Shown here: positions 9,769-18,616 of the stretch, piece after piece
Numbering within the stretch: position 1 is the stretch's first letter
How the letters are laid out: each line of letters starts with the position of its first letter
Assembly: GCF_040892545.1 (NCBI RefSeq)
Contig: NZ_CP156079.1
Span: forward strand, 4,251,501-4,315,500
Direction: 5' to 3'
Origin: Paracidovorax avenae
Lineage (GTDB): Bacteria; Pseudomonadota; Gammaproteobacteria; Burkholderiales; Burkholderiaceae_C
Length of the DNA stretch: 64,000 bases
Notes under the pieces: model-generated
Database searches by the model: none
What the model saw: the letters and a program-made list of their open reading frames with translations, nothing else
Told to the model about the DNA's origin: nothing
Made by a program: the position numbers and the translations under genes

Positions 9769-10785
9769 ATGGCATCTCTTTCCCTGCGCAACGTCGTCAA
9801 GCGCTACGGCCACGGCCCGAAGGCCAACCAGGTCATCCACGGCGTGAACGCCGAAATCGCCGACGGCGAGTTCATCGTCATCGTCGGCCCATCGGGCTGC
9901 GGCAAGTCCACCCTGCTGCGCATGGTGGCAGGCCTGGAAGAAATCTCCGGCGGCGAGATCGCCATCGGCAACCGCGTGGTCAACAACCTGGAACCCGCCC
10001 AGCGCGACATCGCCATGGTGTTCCAGAACTACGCGCTCTACCCGCACATGACGAACTTCGAGAACATGGCCTACGGGCTGAAGATCGCCAAGGTGCCCAA
10101 GGACGAAATCAAGGCCCGCGTGGACAAGGCCGCGAAGATCCTCGAGCTCGGCCACCTGCTCGAACGCAAGCCGCGCGAGCTCTCCGGCGGCCAGCGCCAG
10201 CGCGTCGCCATGGGGCGCGCCATCGTGCGCCAGCCCCAGGTGTTCCTGTTCGACGAGCCGCTCTCCAACCTCGACGCCAAGCTGCGCGCGCAGACCCGCC
10301 TGGAAATCCAGAAGCTGCACCGGAGCTTAAGCATCACCAGCCTCTTCGTCACGCACGACCAGGTCGAGGCCATGACGCTGGCGCAGCGCATGATCGTGAT
10401 GAACGGTGGCGTGATGGAGCAGTTCGGCACGCCCGAGGAGGTCTATCACACGCCTGCATCGACCTTCGTCGCGAGCTTCATCGGCTCGCCGCCCATGAAC
10501 CTGCTGAAGAACGCCCCGGGCGGGCGGCAGGGCGCGATCCTCGGCATCCGGCCGGAGCACATCGACATCGCCCGCGTGGGCTGGGAGCTGCGCGTGGAGA
10601 CGGTCGAACTGCTGGGCGCCGAGCGCCTCGTGTATGGCCGCCTGCAGTCGGGCAGCGGGGACGAGTCGGTCATCGTGCGCATCGAGGAAGGCACCCACCA
10701 TCCTCAGCCCGGCGACATGATCCACGTGGAGCCCCGCATGGACCGGCTGCACTGGTTCGACGCCGCCTCCGGCAAGCGGCTCTGA
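9769..10785 (+). CDS. ugpC: sn-glycerol-3-phosphate ABC transporter ATP-binding protein
   Basis: Cytoplasmic ATPase that powers the UgpBAE importer. Walker A GPSGCGKS lies at 40-47, the signature LSGGQRQR near 138 and Walker B FLFDEP near 160, with D-loop SNLDAKLR. The C-terminal MalK-type TOBE/OB regulatory region contains [13 protein letters not shown]. At 338 residues it is somewhat shorter than E. coli UgpC (356), mostly in the regulatory part. A 61-bp gap separates it from ugpE with no terminator visible. The C-terminal domain is where E. coli UgpC senses phosphate state; whether that applies here is unknown. Confidence 0.95.
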   Translation: MASLSLRNVVKRYGHGPKANQVIHGVNAEIADGEFIVIVGPSGCGKSTLLRMVAGLEEISGGEIAIGNRVVNNLEPAQRDIAMVFQNYALYPHMTNFENMAYGLKIAKVPKDEIKARVDKAAKILELGHLLERKPRELSGGQRQRVAMGRAIVRQPQVFLFDEPLSNLDAKLRAQTRLEIQKLHRSLSITSLFVTHDQVEAMTLAQRMIVMNGGVMEQFGTPEEVYHTPASTFVASFIGSPPMNLLKNAPGGRQGAILGIRPEHIDIARVGWELRVETVELLGAERLVYGRLQSGSGDESVIVRIEEGTHHPQPGDMIHVEPRMDRLHWFDAASGKRL

Positions 10786-10805
10786 GCCGCGCCGGCACCG
10801 CCCGC

Positions 10806-11165
10806 ATGGAACACAAAGCTCCGCTGCACGCCACCATCCCGGTGCTGGCGTCCCTCGACCTCGAGGAAAGCGCTGCCTTCTATTCCGGGCGGCTCGGCTT
10901 CACGGTCGCATTGCGCACCGCCGACTACCTCATCGCCGCGCGCGACGGCTGCGAGCTGCATTTCTGGCTCTGCGGCGAGCGCCACATCGCCGAAAACACC
11001 TCCTGCTACGTGCGCGGCGACGTGCGCGCACTGCATGCCGAATTCGCGCAGCGGGGGCTGGAGTTGCCACCGCCCGTGGAGCGCCCCTGGGGCATGCGCG
11101 AACTCTACGTGCACGATCCCCACGGCAACCTGCTCAAGTTCGGCGAAGCGATCCGGGCATCCTGA
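10806..11165 (+). CDS. VOC-fold (glyoxalase / bleomycin-resistance-like) protein
   Basis: A small 119-residue single-domain vicinal-oxygen-chelate protein. Hallmarks are the LDLEESAAFYSGRLGF motif near residues 17-32 and the terminal strand YVHDPHGNLLKFGE. Closest in feel to bleomycin-binding or fosfomycin-like VOC proteins, but the ligand cannot be assigned. It starts 20 bases after ugpC and ends 40 bases before ugpQ, so it is probably cotranscribed with the ugp genes. E. coli ugpBAECQ has no gene in this position, so this is an insertion into the conserved order. It could modify or bind a compound imported by Ugp; that is speculation. Confidence 0.85.
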   Translation: MEHKAPLHATIPVLASLDLEESAAFYSGRLGFTVALRTADYLIAARDGCELHFWLCGERHIAENTSCYVRGDVRALHAEFAQRGLELPPPVERPWGMRELYVHDPHGNLLKFGEAIRAS

Positions 11166-11191
11166 GCGCCACGTGCCGCCGCCAGCGGTTC

Positions 11192-11197
11192 TATAGT
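11192..11197 (+). promoter_or_regulatory. -10 hexamer abutting the ugpQ start
   Basis: TATAGT ends 8 bases before the ugpQ ATG, and no Shine-Dalgarno sequence is visible. A transcript from here would be leaderless or nearly so, giving ugpQ its own promoter besides readthrough from ugpC. Confidence 0.5.
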
Positions 11198-11205
11198 CCA
11201 TCGCC

Positions 11206-11970
11206 ATGACTGCCACCCCATCCACCACGTCCCCCGCCGACTGGCCCTATCCCCGATGGATCGCCCACCGCGGCGCGGGCCGGCTGGCCCCCGAGAACAC
11301 CCTGGCGGCCTTCCGGCTCGGCGCGCGCCATGGCTACCGCATGTTCGAATGCGACGCCAAGCTCAGCAGCGACGGCGTCGTCTTCCTGCTGCACGACGCC
11401 ACCCTGGACCGCACCACCAACGGCCGGGGCACCGCCGGCGAGCGCCCGTGGGGCGAACTCGCGCAACTCGACGCGGGCAGCTGGCATTCCCGCGGCTGCG
11501 CGGGCGAACCCCTGCCGACCCTGGAGCACCTGGCGCGCTACTGCCTGGCCAACGGCTACCTGCTGAACATCGAGATCAAGCCCACGCCGGGCACCGAAGA
11601 GGAAACCGGCCGAGCGGTCGCGGCGCTGGCGGCCCGACTCTGGCACCAGGCCGAGGTGCCGCCGCTCCTCACCTCCTTCAAGGTGGCCGCGCTCACGGGC
11701 GCGCGCGACGCCGCGCCCCTGCTGCCGCGCGGGCTGCTGCTGGACACCCTGGAGCCCGGCTGGCTGGACACGGCCCGCCAGCTCGGCTGCGCGGCGGTGG
11801 TCTGCAACCATGCGCTCTGGACGGTGGAGCACGTCGCCGCCGTGAAGGCCGGCGGCCTGCGCACGCTCAGCTACACGGTGAACGACGAATGGGCCGCCCG
11901 GCGGCTCATCGACCTGGGCACCGACGGCATCATCACCGACCGGGTGGATCTCTTCAGTCCGGCGCGGTGA
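11206..11970 (+). CDS. ugpQ: Glycerophosphodiester phosphodiesterase
   Basis: Cytosolic GDPD that hydrolyses glycerophosphodiesters to sn-glycerol-3-phosphate and an alcohol, the enzymatic partner of the Ugp importer. It has 254 residues (E. coli UgpQ 247). The family signatures are in order: IAHRGAGRLAPENTLAAF near the N-terminus (catalytic His-Arg and metal Glu), HDATLDRTTNG (second His), and the metal-binding LNIEIKP. No signal peptide, as expected for UgpQ rather than periplasmic GlpQ. The C-terminal TDGIITDRVDLF is typical. It is the last gene of the cluster and may also use its own promoter. Confidence 0.94.
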   Translation: MTATPSTTSPADWPYPRWIAHRGAGRLAPENTLAAFRLGARHGYRMFECDAKLSSDGVVFLLHDATLDRTTNGRGTAGERPWGELAQLDAGSWHSRGCAGEPLPTLEHLARYCLANGYLLNIEIKPTPGTEEETGRAVAALAARLWHQAEVPPLLTSFKVAALTGARDAAPLLPRGLLLDTLEPGWLDTARQLGCAAVVCNHALWTVEHVAAVKAGGLRTLSYTVNDEWAARRLIDLGTDGIITDRVDLFSPAR

Positions 11971-11989
11971 TACCCTCGCGGGTCCAGCC

Positions 11990-14569
11990 ATGGACGCGAC
12001 CATTCACTCCCTTTCCCTGACCCGTTTCCTGCGGCGCCTTCCGCACTCCGTGCGGGCGCTGGTCCTCCTGGCGGCATGCCTGCTGGCCTGGCCGCCCGGC
12101 ACGGCACAGGCCGCCCCGCAGGCGCCCGCCTCCGCCCCGGCGTCCGCGAGCAGCGCTGCGGCATCCCGGGCCGCCGCAGCCGCTGCGGCGGCGGCCGCGG
12201 CAGACATCGTCGATCCCGACACCCCGCTGCCCTCCGTGGACGAGCTGCGCAAGCGCCTGGAGGCCATCCCGCGCAAGCTCGGCGACCAGGACGACGGCCG
12301 CAAGCTCGTGAACGACGCCTACGCCGTCGGCGCCACGGCCGAGCAGGTGGTGGCCCGCCGCACGGCCGACCTGGCGGACCTGGACAGCCGCCTCGCCGGA
12401 CTCGGCCCCGCCCCCGAGAAAGGCGCGCCCGCCGACTCGCCCGACGTCGTCCAGCAGCGCAGCGCCCTCGCCAAGCAGCGCGCCACCGTCGATGCGGACC
12501 TCAAGCTCGCGCGCCTGATCGCCGTCGATGCGGAACAGCTCGGCGCCGACCTGCTGCGCCAGCGGCGCCAGCAGTTCCAGGCCGAACTCACCGCGCGCGC
12601 CGATTCGCCCCTGGGCGCCGCCTTCTGGCGCAACCTGCGCGCCGCATGGCCCACGGACACCGAGCGCCTGTCCGTCCTGGCCATCGAAGCCAAACAGGCC
12701 GTGCAGCGCGCCCTCGAACCCGAACGGCGCCGGACTTTCCTCGTCAGCCTGCTGGGGGCGCTGCTGCTCCTGGTAGCGGGCAACTGGGCCGGCGAGCGCC
12801 TGCTCGTGCGCCTCGCGCCGGCCAAGCTGCCCGCGGGTCGGCTGCGGCGCTCACTGCTGGCCTCGGCCTCCGTCCTGGCGAACGTGATCTTCACCGGCAC
12901 CGCCGCGCAATGGCTGCTGAGCGGGCTCGACGCGGGCGACAACCTCGGCGAGCGGCTCGACGGGCTCGGGCACTCCGCCGTGGGCATGGCGGTCTTCGCG
13001 GCCTTCGCGATCGGCCTGGGGCACGCGCTGCTCTCGCGCAAGCGCAGTTCCTGGCGCCTGCCCGCGCTGCCCGACGACCTCGCCCGCCGGCTGAGCCCCT
13101 ACCCCTGGTGGATCGCGATCATCGCGGCGCTCGGCGGCATGGTGACGGAGATCAACGCCGCCGTGGGCGCCAGCCTCGCCGCGGAAGTCACTGCCCAGGC
13201 CTTCTTCGCGCTGCTCGTGGCCGCCGTCGTCGCCGCGTCGGTGCGGCAGCTCAACGCGCCGCTGCCCGCATCGGTGCAGGAGCCGGCCAGCGACGAGGAT
13301 TCCGCGCCGGCCCCGTCCGCCGCGCCGCCACGCCCGCTCTGGGTCGGCCTGCTGGTCGCCTGCGCCGGCATCGCCTCCCTGGCCGTGGTGCTGCTGGTCG
13401 CCTTCGGCTACATCGCGCTGGCCGGGGCCCTGGCACGGCAGGTGGTCTGGAGCGGCGTCGCCTTCGCCACCGCCTACCTGCTCTACCAGCTGGTGGACGA
13501 CCTGTGCGACGCCCTGCTCTCCTCGCGCAGCGGCTTCGGGCGGCGCCTGCACACGGGCATGGGCATCGACCCGGGCCTGCTCGACCAGGCGGCGGTCGTG
13601 CTGTCCGGCGCGCTGCGCGTCGTGCTGTTCTTCTATCTGGTCATCGCCCTGCTGGCCCCCTTCGGCACCGGGCCGGACGAACTGTTCCGCCGCGGCAGCG
13701 CGATGGACCAGGGCCTGAACCTCGGCAACTTCGCGCTGGCGCCGCAGGCCCTGCTGACGGCCCTGGGCGTCGTCGTGGCGGGCTTCATCGGCATCCGCAT
13801 GATCAAGCGCTGGCTGAGCGACCGGTACTTCCCCAGCACCACGCTGGAGCCGGGCATGCGCAGTTCCATCACCACCCTGCTGGGCTACTTCGGCGGCGTG
13901 ATGGTGATCGCGGCCGCGCTGGCGGCCCTGGGCATCAGCGTGGAACGCATCGCATGGGTCGCGAGCGCGCTGTCGGTGGGTATCGGCTTCGGGCTGCAGG
14001 CCATCGTGCAGAACTTCATCTCGGGCCTGATCCTGCTGGCAGAGCGGCCCGTGAAGGTGGGCGACTGGGTCAAGCTCGGCGACACCGAAGGCGACATCCG
14101 CCGCATCAACGTGCGTGCCACCGAGATCCAGCTGGGCGACCACTCCACCGTGATCGTGCCCAACTCGGAGTTCATCACCAAGACCGTGCGCAACATGACC
14201 TGGGGCGGCTCGCAGGGCCGCGTGCTGCTGCGCCTGCCGGCCCCGCTGGACACCGACGCCCAGCGCATGCGCGCCCTGATCCTGGACGCCTTCAAGGCCC
14301 ACGAAAGCATCCTGGAGAGCCCCGGGCCCAGCGTGACGCTGGAAGACATCGTGAGCGGCACCCTCACTTTCCTGGCCATCGGCTACGTGAGCAACCCGCG
14401 CAACGCCGGCGGCGTGAAAAGCGATCTGCTTTTTTCCATCCTCGAATCGCTGCGCGCCGCAGGCCTGGCGCTCTCGCCCCCGGCCACCACCGCCGTGGCG
14501 CCGCTGTCCGCCACCGCCGCCCTCCAGCCCAGGGAGCCGGCCGGCACGCCGACGCCCGGCACGGCGTAA
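11990..14569 (+). CDS. Large mechanosensitive channel, MscS family with DUF3772 periplasmic domain
   Basis: Inner-membrane channel of the MscK/MscM-like large MscS class, likely gating under membrane tension to release solutes. It has 859 residues: a signal peptide or first membrane segment ending near AQAAPQ (about residue 40), an Ala-rich linker with an uninterrupted run of about 11 alanines, a coiled-coil periplasmic DUF3772 domain (about 80-240), a series of membrane segments, and the MscS pore and beta domain. The pore motif GIGFGLQAIVQNFISGLILL and following ERPVKVGDWV lie near residues 662-690. It begins 19 bases after ugpQ, so it may be transcribed with it. Specific gene identity (mscK, mscM) cannot be assigned. 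Confidence 0.9.
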   Translation: MDATIHSLSLTRFLRRLPHSVRALVLLAACLLAWPPGTAQAAPQAPASAPASASSAAASRAAAAAAAAAAADIVDPDTPLPSVDELRKRLEAIPRKLGDQDDGRKLVNDAYAVGATAEQVVARRTADLADLDSRLAGLGPAPEKGAPADSPDVVQQRSALAKQRATVDADLKLARLIAVDAEQLGADLLRQRRQQFQAELTARADSPLGAAFWRNLRAAWPTDTERLSVLAIEAKQAVQRALEPERRRTFLVSLLGALLLLVAGNWAGERLLVRLAPAKLPAGRLRRSLLASASVLANVIFTGTAAQWLLSGLDAGDNLGERLDGLGHSAVGMAVFAAFAIGLGHALLSRKRSSWRLPALPDDLARRLSPYPWWIAIIAALGGMVTEINAAVGASLAAEVTAQAFFALLVAAVVAASVRQLNAPLPASVQEPASDEDSAPAPSAAPPRPLWVGLLVACAGIASLAVVLLVAFGYIALAGALARQVVWSGVAFATAYLLYQLVDDLCDALLSSRSGFGRRLHTGMGIDPGLLDQAAVVLSGALRVVLFFYLVIALLAPFGTGPDELFRRGSAMDQGLNLGNFALAPQALLTALGVVVAGFIGIRMIKRWLSDRYFPSTTLEPGMRSSITTLLGYFGGVMVIAAALAALGISVERIAWVASALSVGIGFGLQAIVQNFISGLILLAERPVKVGDWVKLGDTEGDIRRINVRATEIQLGDHSTVIVPNSEFITKTVRNMTWGGSQGRVLLRLPAPLDTDAQRMRALILDAFKAHESILESPGPSVTLEDIVSGTLTFLAIGYVSNPRNAGGVKSDLLFSILESLRAAGLALSPPATTAVAPLSATAALQPREPAGTPTPGTA

Positions 14570-14605
14570 ACCACCGCCGCGGGCCCGCCGGGGCTGCGGT
14601 TCAGT

Positions 14606-15574
14606 TCAGTCCAGCTTGGCGCCGGACTGCTGCACCGCCACGGCCCAGCGCGGCATCTCCGCCGCGAGGAAGCTGGCGAACGCATCGGCGCCCAGGAAGG
14701 CCGGATCGGCGCCCTGCGCCACCATGCGGTTTTTCACGTCGGGCGACTGCATGACCTGGCCGAACGCATTGCTGAGCTTCGCCACCACGTCCCTGGGCGT
14801 GCCGGCCGGTGCCAGGAAGCCGTAGAAGCCCACCACCTCGAAGTTCTTCAGCCCGCTCTCGATCGCCGTCGGCACATCGGGCAGCGCCGGATTGCGCTCG
14901 CGGCTGGTGACGGCCAGCGCGCGCACCTTGCCCTGCTTGTGGTACGCCGCGGCCTGCGGAATGCTCTCGGCCATGAACTGCACCTGCCCACCCATCAGGT
15001 CGGTGAAGGCCGGCGCACTGCCGCGGTACGGGATGTGCACCATGAACAGCCCCGTGGCCGTCTTGAACATCTCCGGCACCAGGTGGCTGATGCCCCCGTT
15101 GCCCGCCGAACCGAAATTGACCTGCCCCGGCCGCGCCTTCGCGTACGCGATGAACTCCTGCAGGTTCTGCACCGGCAGCTTCGGATTGACCAGCAGCGCC
15201 AGGGGTTGCATCGCCGTGCGCGCGACGGGCGTGAAATCCTTGAGCATCGAGTAAGGCAGCTTGCTGTAGAGCGCCGGGTTGATGACCATCACGCCCGTGT
15301 TGGCCAGCATCAGCGTATGGCCGTCAGGCGGCGCCTTCATCACATCCTGCGCGCCCACCGTGCCGCCCGCGCCAGCCTTGTAGTCCACCACCACGGGCTG
15401 GCCCAGCACGGCCTGCAGCTTGTCGGTCAGCAGCCGCGCATGCTGGTCCAATGGCCCGCCGGCCGGAAAGCCGACCACCACGCGGATGGGTTTGGAGGGG
15501 AAGGCGAGCTGGGCCAGGGCGGCGACGGATGTGCAGGCCAGGGCGGCGGCGGCAAGCCAGTTGCGCAAGCGCAT
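14606..15574 (-). CDS. Tripartite tricarboxylate transporter-type (Bug) substrate-binding protein
   Basis: Periplasmic solute receptor of the Bug/TctC family, greatly expanded in Burkholderiales. It has 322 residues, a Sec signal peptide at about 1-21 ending in ALA before Q, then the hallmark FPSKPIRVVVGFPAGGPLD. The second family motif, VDYKAGAGGTVGA, follows near residue 60. No TctA/TctB permease genes adjoin, as is usual for orphan Bug proteins. It lies downstream of a LysR regulator on the same strand, 91 bases away, so may be under its control. Ligand unknown. It converges on the mechanosensitive channel gene with a 36-bp gap. Confidence 0.92.
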   Translation of the reverse strand: MRLRNWLAAAALACTSVAALAQLAFPSKPIRVVVGFPAGGPLDQHARLLTDKLQAVLGQPVVVDYKAGAGGTVGAQDVMKAPPDGHTLMLANTGVMVINPALYSKLPYSMLKDFTPVARTAMQPLALLVNPKLPVQNLQEFIAYAKARPGQVNFGSAGNGGISHLVPEMFKTATGLFMVHIPYRGSAPAFTDLMGGQVQFMAESIPQAAAYHKQGKVRALAVTSRERNPALPDVPTAIESGLKNFEVVGFYGFLAPAGTPRDVVAKLSNAFGQVMQSPDVKNRMVAQGADPAFLGADAFASFLAAEMPRWAVAVQQSGAKLD

Positions 15575-15665
15575 GGGAAGTCTCCAGGACTGTTGGTGTT
15601 ATGGAGACGGGAGCTTAAGGCGGGAGCAGTCGTGGAGGCAGGGGGCAATACCCGTGGGGTGGCCG

Positions 15666-16571
15666 CTAACGCGCCGCACGCCCGCGCTGCAACCCCTTGC
15701 CAGGCACCTCCTGCGAGGCCCATTCGGCCTGTTCGATGAGGCGCCCCAGTTCCCGCACTGCCGCACGGCTGCCCTGCGCCGGCTCATCGCTGTAAACCAG
15801 CATGTAATCCATCATGGGCAACGGAGGCAACCCATCGCGCTCGCCCAGCAGCACCATGCCGGGACGCAGGTTGTCGCTCGTGAACATGGCCACGGCCAGA
15901 CCGCTCAGCACGGCGGCGCGCAGGTCGTGCAGGCTGTGCGAACTGAAGGCCTTGTGCCAGGCGATGCCCGCCCGCTCGAGCGCATCGATCCCGATCTGGC
16001 CGCAAACGCAAGGCAGCGGCGAATAGGCCAGCGGCAGCGAGGCGCCGGCCCTCCACTCCCAGCAATCGGCGGCGGCCCAGACCATCGGCAGGCGCTGCAG
16101 CAGGATGCCGCCGCTCACTGCAGATGTGCTGGTGATCACGGCGAGGTCCACATCCCCTTCACGCACCATGGCCGACAGGTCGAGCGTGAGGCCCACGCTC
16201 ACCTCCAGGCGGACATGGGGACAACTGCGCGCGAACTGGTGCAGCAGTTGCGGCAGGCCATCGCTCATGAAGTGCTCCTGCACCCCCAGGCGCACGGTGC
16301 CCTCGATGGGCGAGCAGCGGAAATGGCGCTCCAGCGCTTCCTGAGCCTGCAGCACGCGCTGCGCGTGGTGCAGCAGATCCTCGCCGTCGGCCGTCAGGTC
16401 CAGGCGCCGGGTCGTGCGGCGGAACAGCGGCCGTCCCACCAGCGCCTCCAGCCGCCGGATCTGGTGGCTGACGGCGGACTGCGTCAGGTGCAGTTGCCCG
16501 GCCGCACGGGTGAAGCCCTGGTTGCGATGCACCGCGACGAAGGTGTGCAGCAATCCGGTGTCGATGGTCAT
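15666..16571 (-). CDS. LysR-family transcriptional regulator
   Basis: DNA-binding regulator of 301 residues. The N-terminal winged helix-turn-helix (about 3-62) contains FTRAAGQLHLTQSAVSHQIRRLE-type sequence, followed by a LysR effector-binding domain from ~90. It is divergent from an MFS exporter gene across a 119-bp AT-rich gap, the classic arrangement for a LysR protein and its target. The gap carries an 11-bp inverted repeat 20 bases from this start and a tandem repeat nearer the exporter. The Bug receptor follows on the same strand. Effector and targets are inferred from position only. Confidence 0.93.
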   Translation of the reverse strand: MTIDTGLLHTFVAVHRNQGFTRAAGQLHLTQSAVSHQIRRLEALVGRPLFRRTTRRLDLTADGEDLLHHAQRVLQAQEALERHFRCSPIEGTVRLGVQEHFMSDGLPQLLHQFARSCPHVRLEVSVGLTLDLSAMVREGDVDLAVITSTSAVSGGILLQRLPMVWAAADCWEWRAGASLPLAYSPLPCVCGQIGIDALERAGIAWHKAFSSHSLHDLRAAVLSGLAVAMFTSDNLRPGMVLLGERDGLPPLPMMDYMLVYSDEPAQGSRAAVRELGRLIEQAEWASQEVPGKGLQRGRAAR

Positions 16572-16591
16572 CGCGCCCTATAAATTAAGAA

Positions 16592-16602
16592 ATTCACTGA
16601 AT
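16592..16602. promoter_or_regulatory. Candidate LysR operator (inverted repeat)
   Basis: ATTCA-C-TGAAT is a perfect 11-bp inverted repeat in AT-rich DNA between the divergent LysR and MFS genes, 20 bases upstream of the LysR start. That is suitable for autoregulation and divergent control. It is flanked by further A/T-rich half-sites. Confidence 0.45.
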
Positions 16603-16632
16603 CCCACATTATTTAATCATTTGCATCATGAA

Positions 16633-16664
16633 GCCAGGCTTTCCAGAATGACGCCAGCCTTTCC
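16633..16664 (+). repeat. Tandem direct repeat upstream of the MFS gene
   Basis: GCCAGGCTTTCC (16633-16644) recurs as GCCAGCCTTTCC (16653-16664), matching 11 of 12 with a 20-bp period (two helical turns). It ends 26 bases before the MFS start. This could be a paired operator for a regulator or overlap the exporter promoter. Confidence 0.55.
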
Positions 16665-16690
16665 GGCCTTCTTTCTGCACACCTCTTCCC

Positions 16691-18253
16691 ATGCCTGACT
16701 ACCGCACTCCATCCCGGCCCCTGGCGCTGACCGCCATCTGCCTTTCCGCACTGATGTTCGGCCTGGAGATTTCGAGCGTGCCCGTGATCCTGTCCGTGCT
16801 GGACAAGGAAATGCACGCCGACTTCCAGGGCCTGCAATGGATCATGAACGCCTACACCATCGGCTGCACCACGGTGCTGATGGCTACCGGCACCCTGGCG
16901 GACCGGTACGGACGCCGCCGCGTCTTCATGCTCAGCGTGCTGGCTTTCGGCCTGGCTTCGCTCTGGTGCGGATGGGCCGGTTCCACGCCCGTGCTCATCC
17001 TGGGCCGGCTCGTGCAGGGCATCGCAGGCGGCGCCATGTTCATCTGCTCCATCGCCCTCCTCTCGCACCAGTTTCCCGACGGCCGGGAGCGGGGCCGCGC
17101 CTTCGCGGTCTGGGGCGTGGTGGCCGGCATCGGGCTGGGTTTCGGCCCCATGGCCGGCAGCGCCATCGTCTGGGCTTCCAGTTGGCACTGGGTGTTCCTC
17201 GTGCACGTGCCGCTGTCCGCGCTCACGCTGGCGCTGATCCGTGCAGGCGTGGCGGAGTCCCGCGATCCCCAGGCACGGGAGCACCGGCTGGACTGGGCCG
17301 GCCTCTGCACCCTGACGCTGGCGGTGCTCGGTTTCACCGGCTTCCTCATGCAGGGGGAAAGCCTCGGCTGGAAGAGCCCTGCCACCCTCGGCCTGGCTGC
17401 CCTGGCCACCGTCAGCCTCGCGGCATTCATCGCGGTGGAGCGAAGCCAGCCCCGCCCGATGTTCGACTTCTCCGTGTTCACGATCCGCGACTTCTCGGGC
17501 GGCATCCTGGCCTGCGTCGGCATGAACTGCAGCTACTGGCCCTTCATGATCTATCTGCCCTTCTACTTCGGCGCCGGCGTGGGCCTGGACACCACCGCCA
17601 CCGGCCTGATGCTGCTGGTCTATACGGTGCCGTTCCTGGTCATGCCCCCCGTCGCACAGTGGCTGCTGCTGCGCTACCAGGCGGCCTGGGTGATCCCCTC
17701 CGGGCTCTTCATCATCGGGCTGGGCTTCATGCTGATGTGGGGAGGCAGCCTGCTGGCGCACCTCGGCAGCTGGACCGTGCTGCCCGGCGCGCTCGTCGCA
17801 GGCATCGGGCTGGGCCTGACCACGACGCCGGCCACCAACATGACCACGGCCTCGGTGCCGCCGCATCGCGCCGGAATGGCGTCAGGCATGGACGTGAGCG
17901 CACGCCTCATCACGCTGGTCATCCACATTGCCGTGATGGGCCTGGTGCTGGTGGCGGGCATCCAGGCCGCATTGCGCGGGCGATGGGGGCCGGCGGTGGA
18001 ACCGGGCCTGCTGCAGGCGCTGGCCCGGCGGCTTGCGGGTGGCGACCTGCCTGGCGCTCAGCACCTCCTGGCCGCCCACTCCCTGCCGGGCGCGAGCGTG
18101 GTGCCGTTGCAGGAGGTGGTGGTTCAGGGCTTCGGCTGGGTGATGCTGTATGGCGGGCTGGCCGCCTGGATCACGGCAGGGCTCAGCCTCGCGGTGCTGA
18201 GGAGCCACCCGGTGCAGGGAGGTCTTCAGCCCTGCGGTAGCGGCATGCATTGA
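16691..18253 (+). CDS. MFS multidrug exporter, DHA2 (EmrB/QacA/SmvA) family
   Basis: Proton-driven inner-membrane efflux transporter of 520 residues with about 14 predicted membrane segments, the DHA2 hallmark. Motif A appears as GTLADRYGRRRV after TM2 and a motif-C-like GLGFGPMAGSAIVW lies in TM5. The overall look is like SmvA/QacA, which export cationic antiseptics and dyes, but the substrate is unknown. No membrane-fusion partner (EmrA) is adjacent. Divergent LysR neighbour and intergenic repeats suggest inducible expression. Confidence 0.9.
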   Translation: MPDYRTPSRPLALTAICLSALMFGLEISSVPVILSVLDKEMHADFQGLQWIMNAYTIGCTTVLMATGTLADRYGRRRVFMLSVLAFGLASLWCGWAGSTPVLILGRLVQGIAGGAMFICSIALLSHQFPDGRERGRAFAVWGVVAGIGLGFGPMAGSAIVWASSWHWVFLVHVPLSALTLALIRAGVAESRDPQAREHRLDWAGLCTLTLAVLGFTGFLMQGESLGWKSPATLGLAALATVSLAAFIAVERSQPRPMFDFSVFTIRDFSGGILACVGMNCSYWPFMIYLPFYFGAGVGLDTTATGLMLLVYTVPFLVMPPVAQWLLLRYQAAWVIPSGLFIIGLGFMLMWGGSLLAHLGSWTVLPGALVAGIGLGLTTTPATNMTTASVPPHRAGMASGMDVSARLITLVIHIAVMGLVLVAGIQAALRGRWGPAVEPGLLQALARRLAGGDLPGAQHLLAAHSLPGASVVPLQEVVVQGFGWVMLYGGLAAWITAGLSLAVLRSHPVQGGLQPCGSGMH

Positions 18254-18260
18254 GGGTCTC

Positions 18261-18536
18261 TCAGCGCCAGCCGCGCACCAGCACCCACTGCACCGTGCCG
18301 CAGGCCGCCACCAGGGCTGCGTAGGTCAGCATCTTCCCGTCCCGCCCGGTCAGCACCAGCCCGGCCACACACACCCCGAGCCCTACGGCAAAGCCCACGC
18401 CCACCTGCCCCAGGAACCCGACGCTGCGGGGCGCCCCCCGAAAGAAGAGCGCGGCCATGCAGGCCAGCAACAGCGCCACGCCGAAGGCGGGCGCCATGAA
18501 ATTCAGCAGGTGGAGTGCGGCGGCAGTCGGGTCCAT
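18261..18536 (-). CDS. Small integral membrane protein of unknown function
   Basis: 91 residues with three predicted hydrophobic helices: about 13-32, 42-62 and 69-87. The short loops carry RGAPRS and TGRDGK. I do not recognise a family with a known role. Comparable small proteins often sit upstream of hemA in Comamonadaceae, but I cannot confirm conservation here. It is divergent from hemA with an 80-bp gap and converges on the MFS gene with a 7-bp gap. Coding is supported by consistent codon choice and clean termination. Confidence 0.7.
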   Translation of the reverse strand: MDPTAAALHLLNFMAPAFGVALLLACMAALFFRGAPRSVGFLGQVGVGFAVGLGVCVAGLVLTGRDGKMLTYAALVAACGTVQWVLVRGWR

Positions 18537-18603
18537 AGCGCAAAGGCATGACGCAGATCAAGACCCTTGTACTGCGGGAAGCACACGGGCGGGATGGAAA
18601 TTT

Positions 18604-18609
18604 TATAAT
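18604..18609 (+). promoter_or_regulatory. -10 hexamer for a probable leaderless hemA transcript
   Basis: A perfect TATAAT ends 7 bases before the hemA ATG at 18617. Initiation at the normal distance puts +1 at or within a base or two of the A of ATG. There is no Shine-Dalgarno sequence and no good -35. It also argues against the upstream in-frame start at 18548. Confidence 0.65.
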
Positions 18610-18616
18610 CCGGGGC

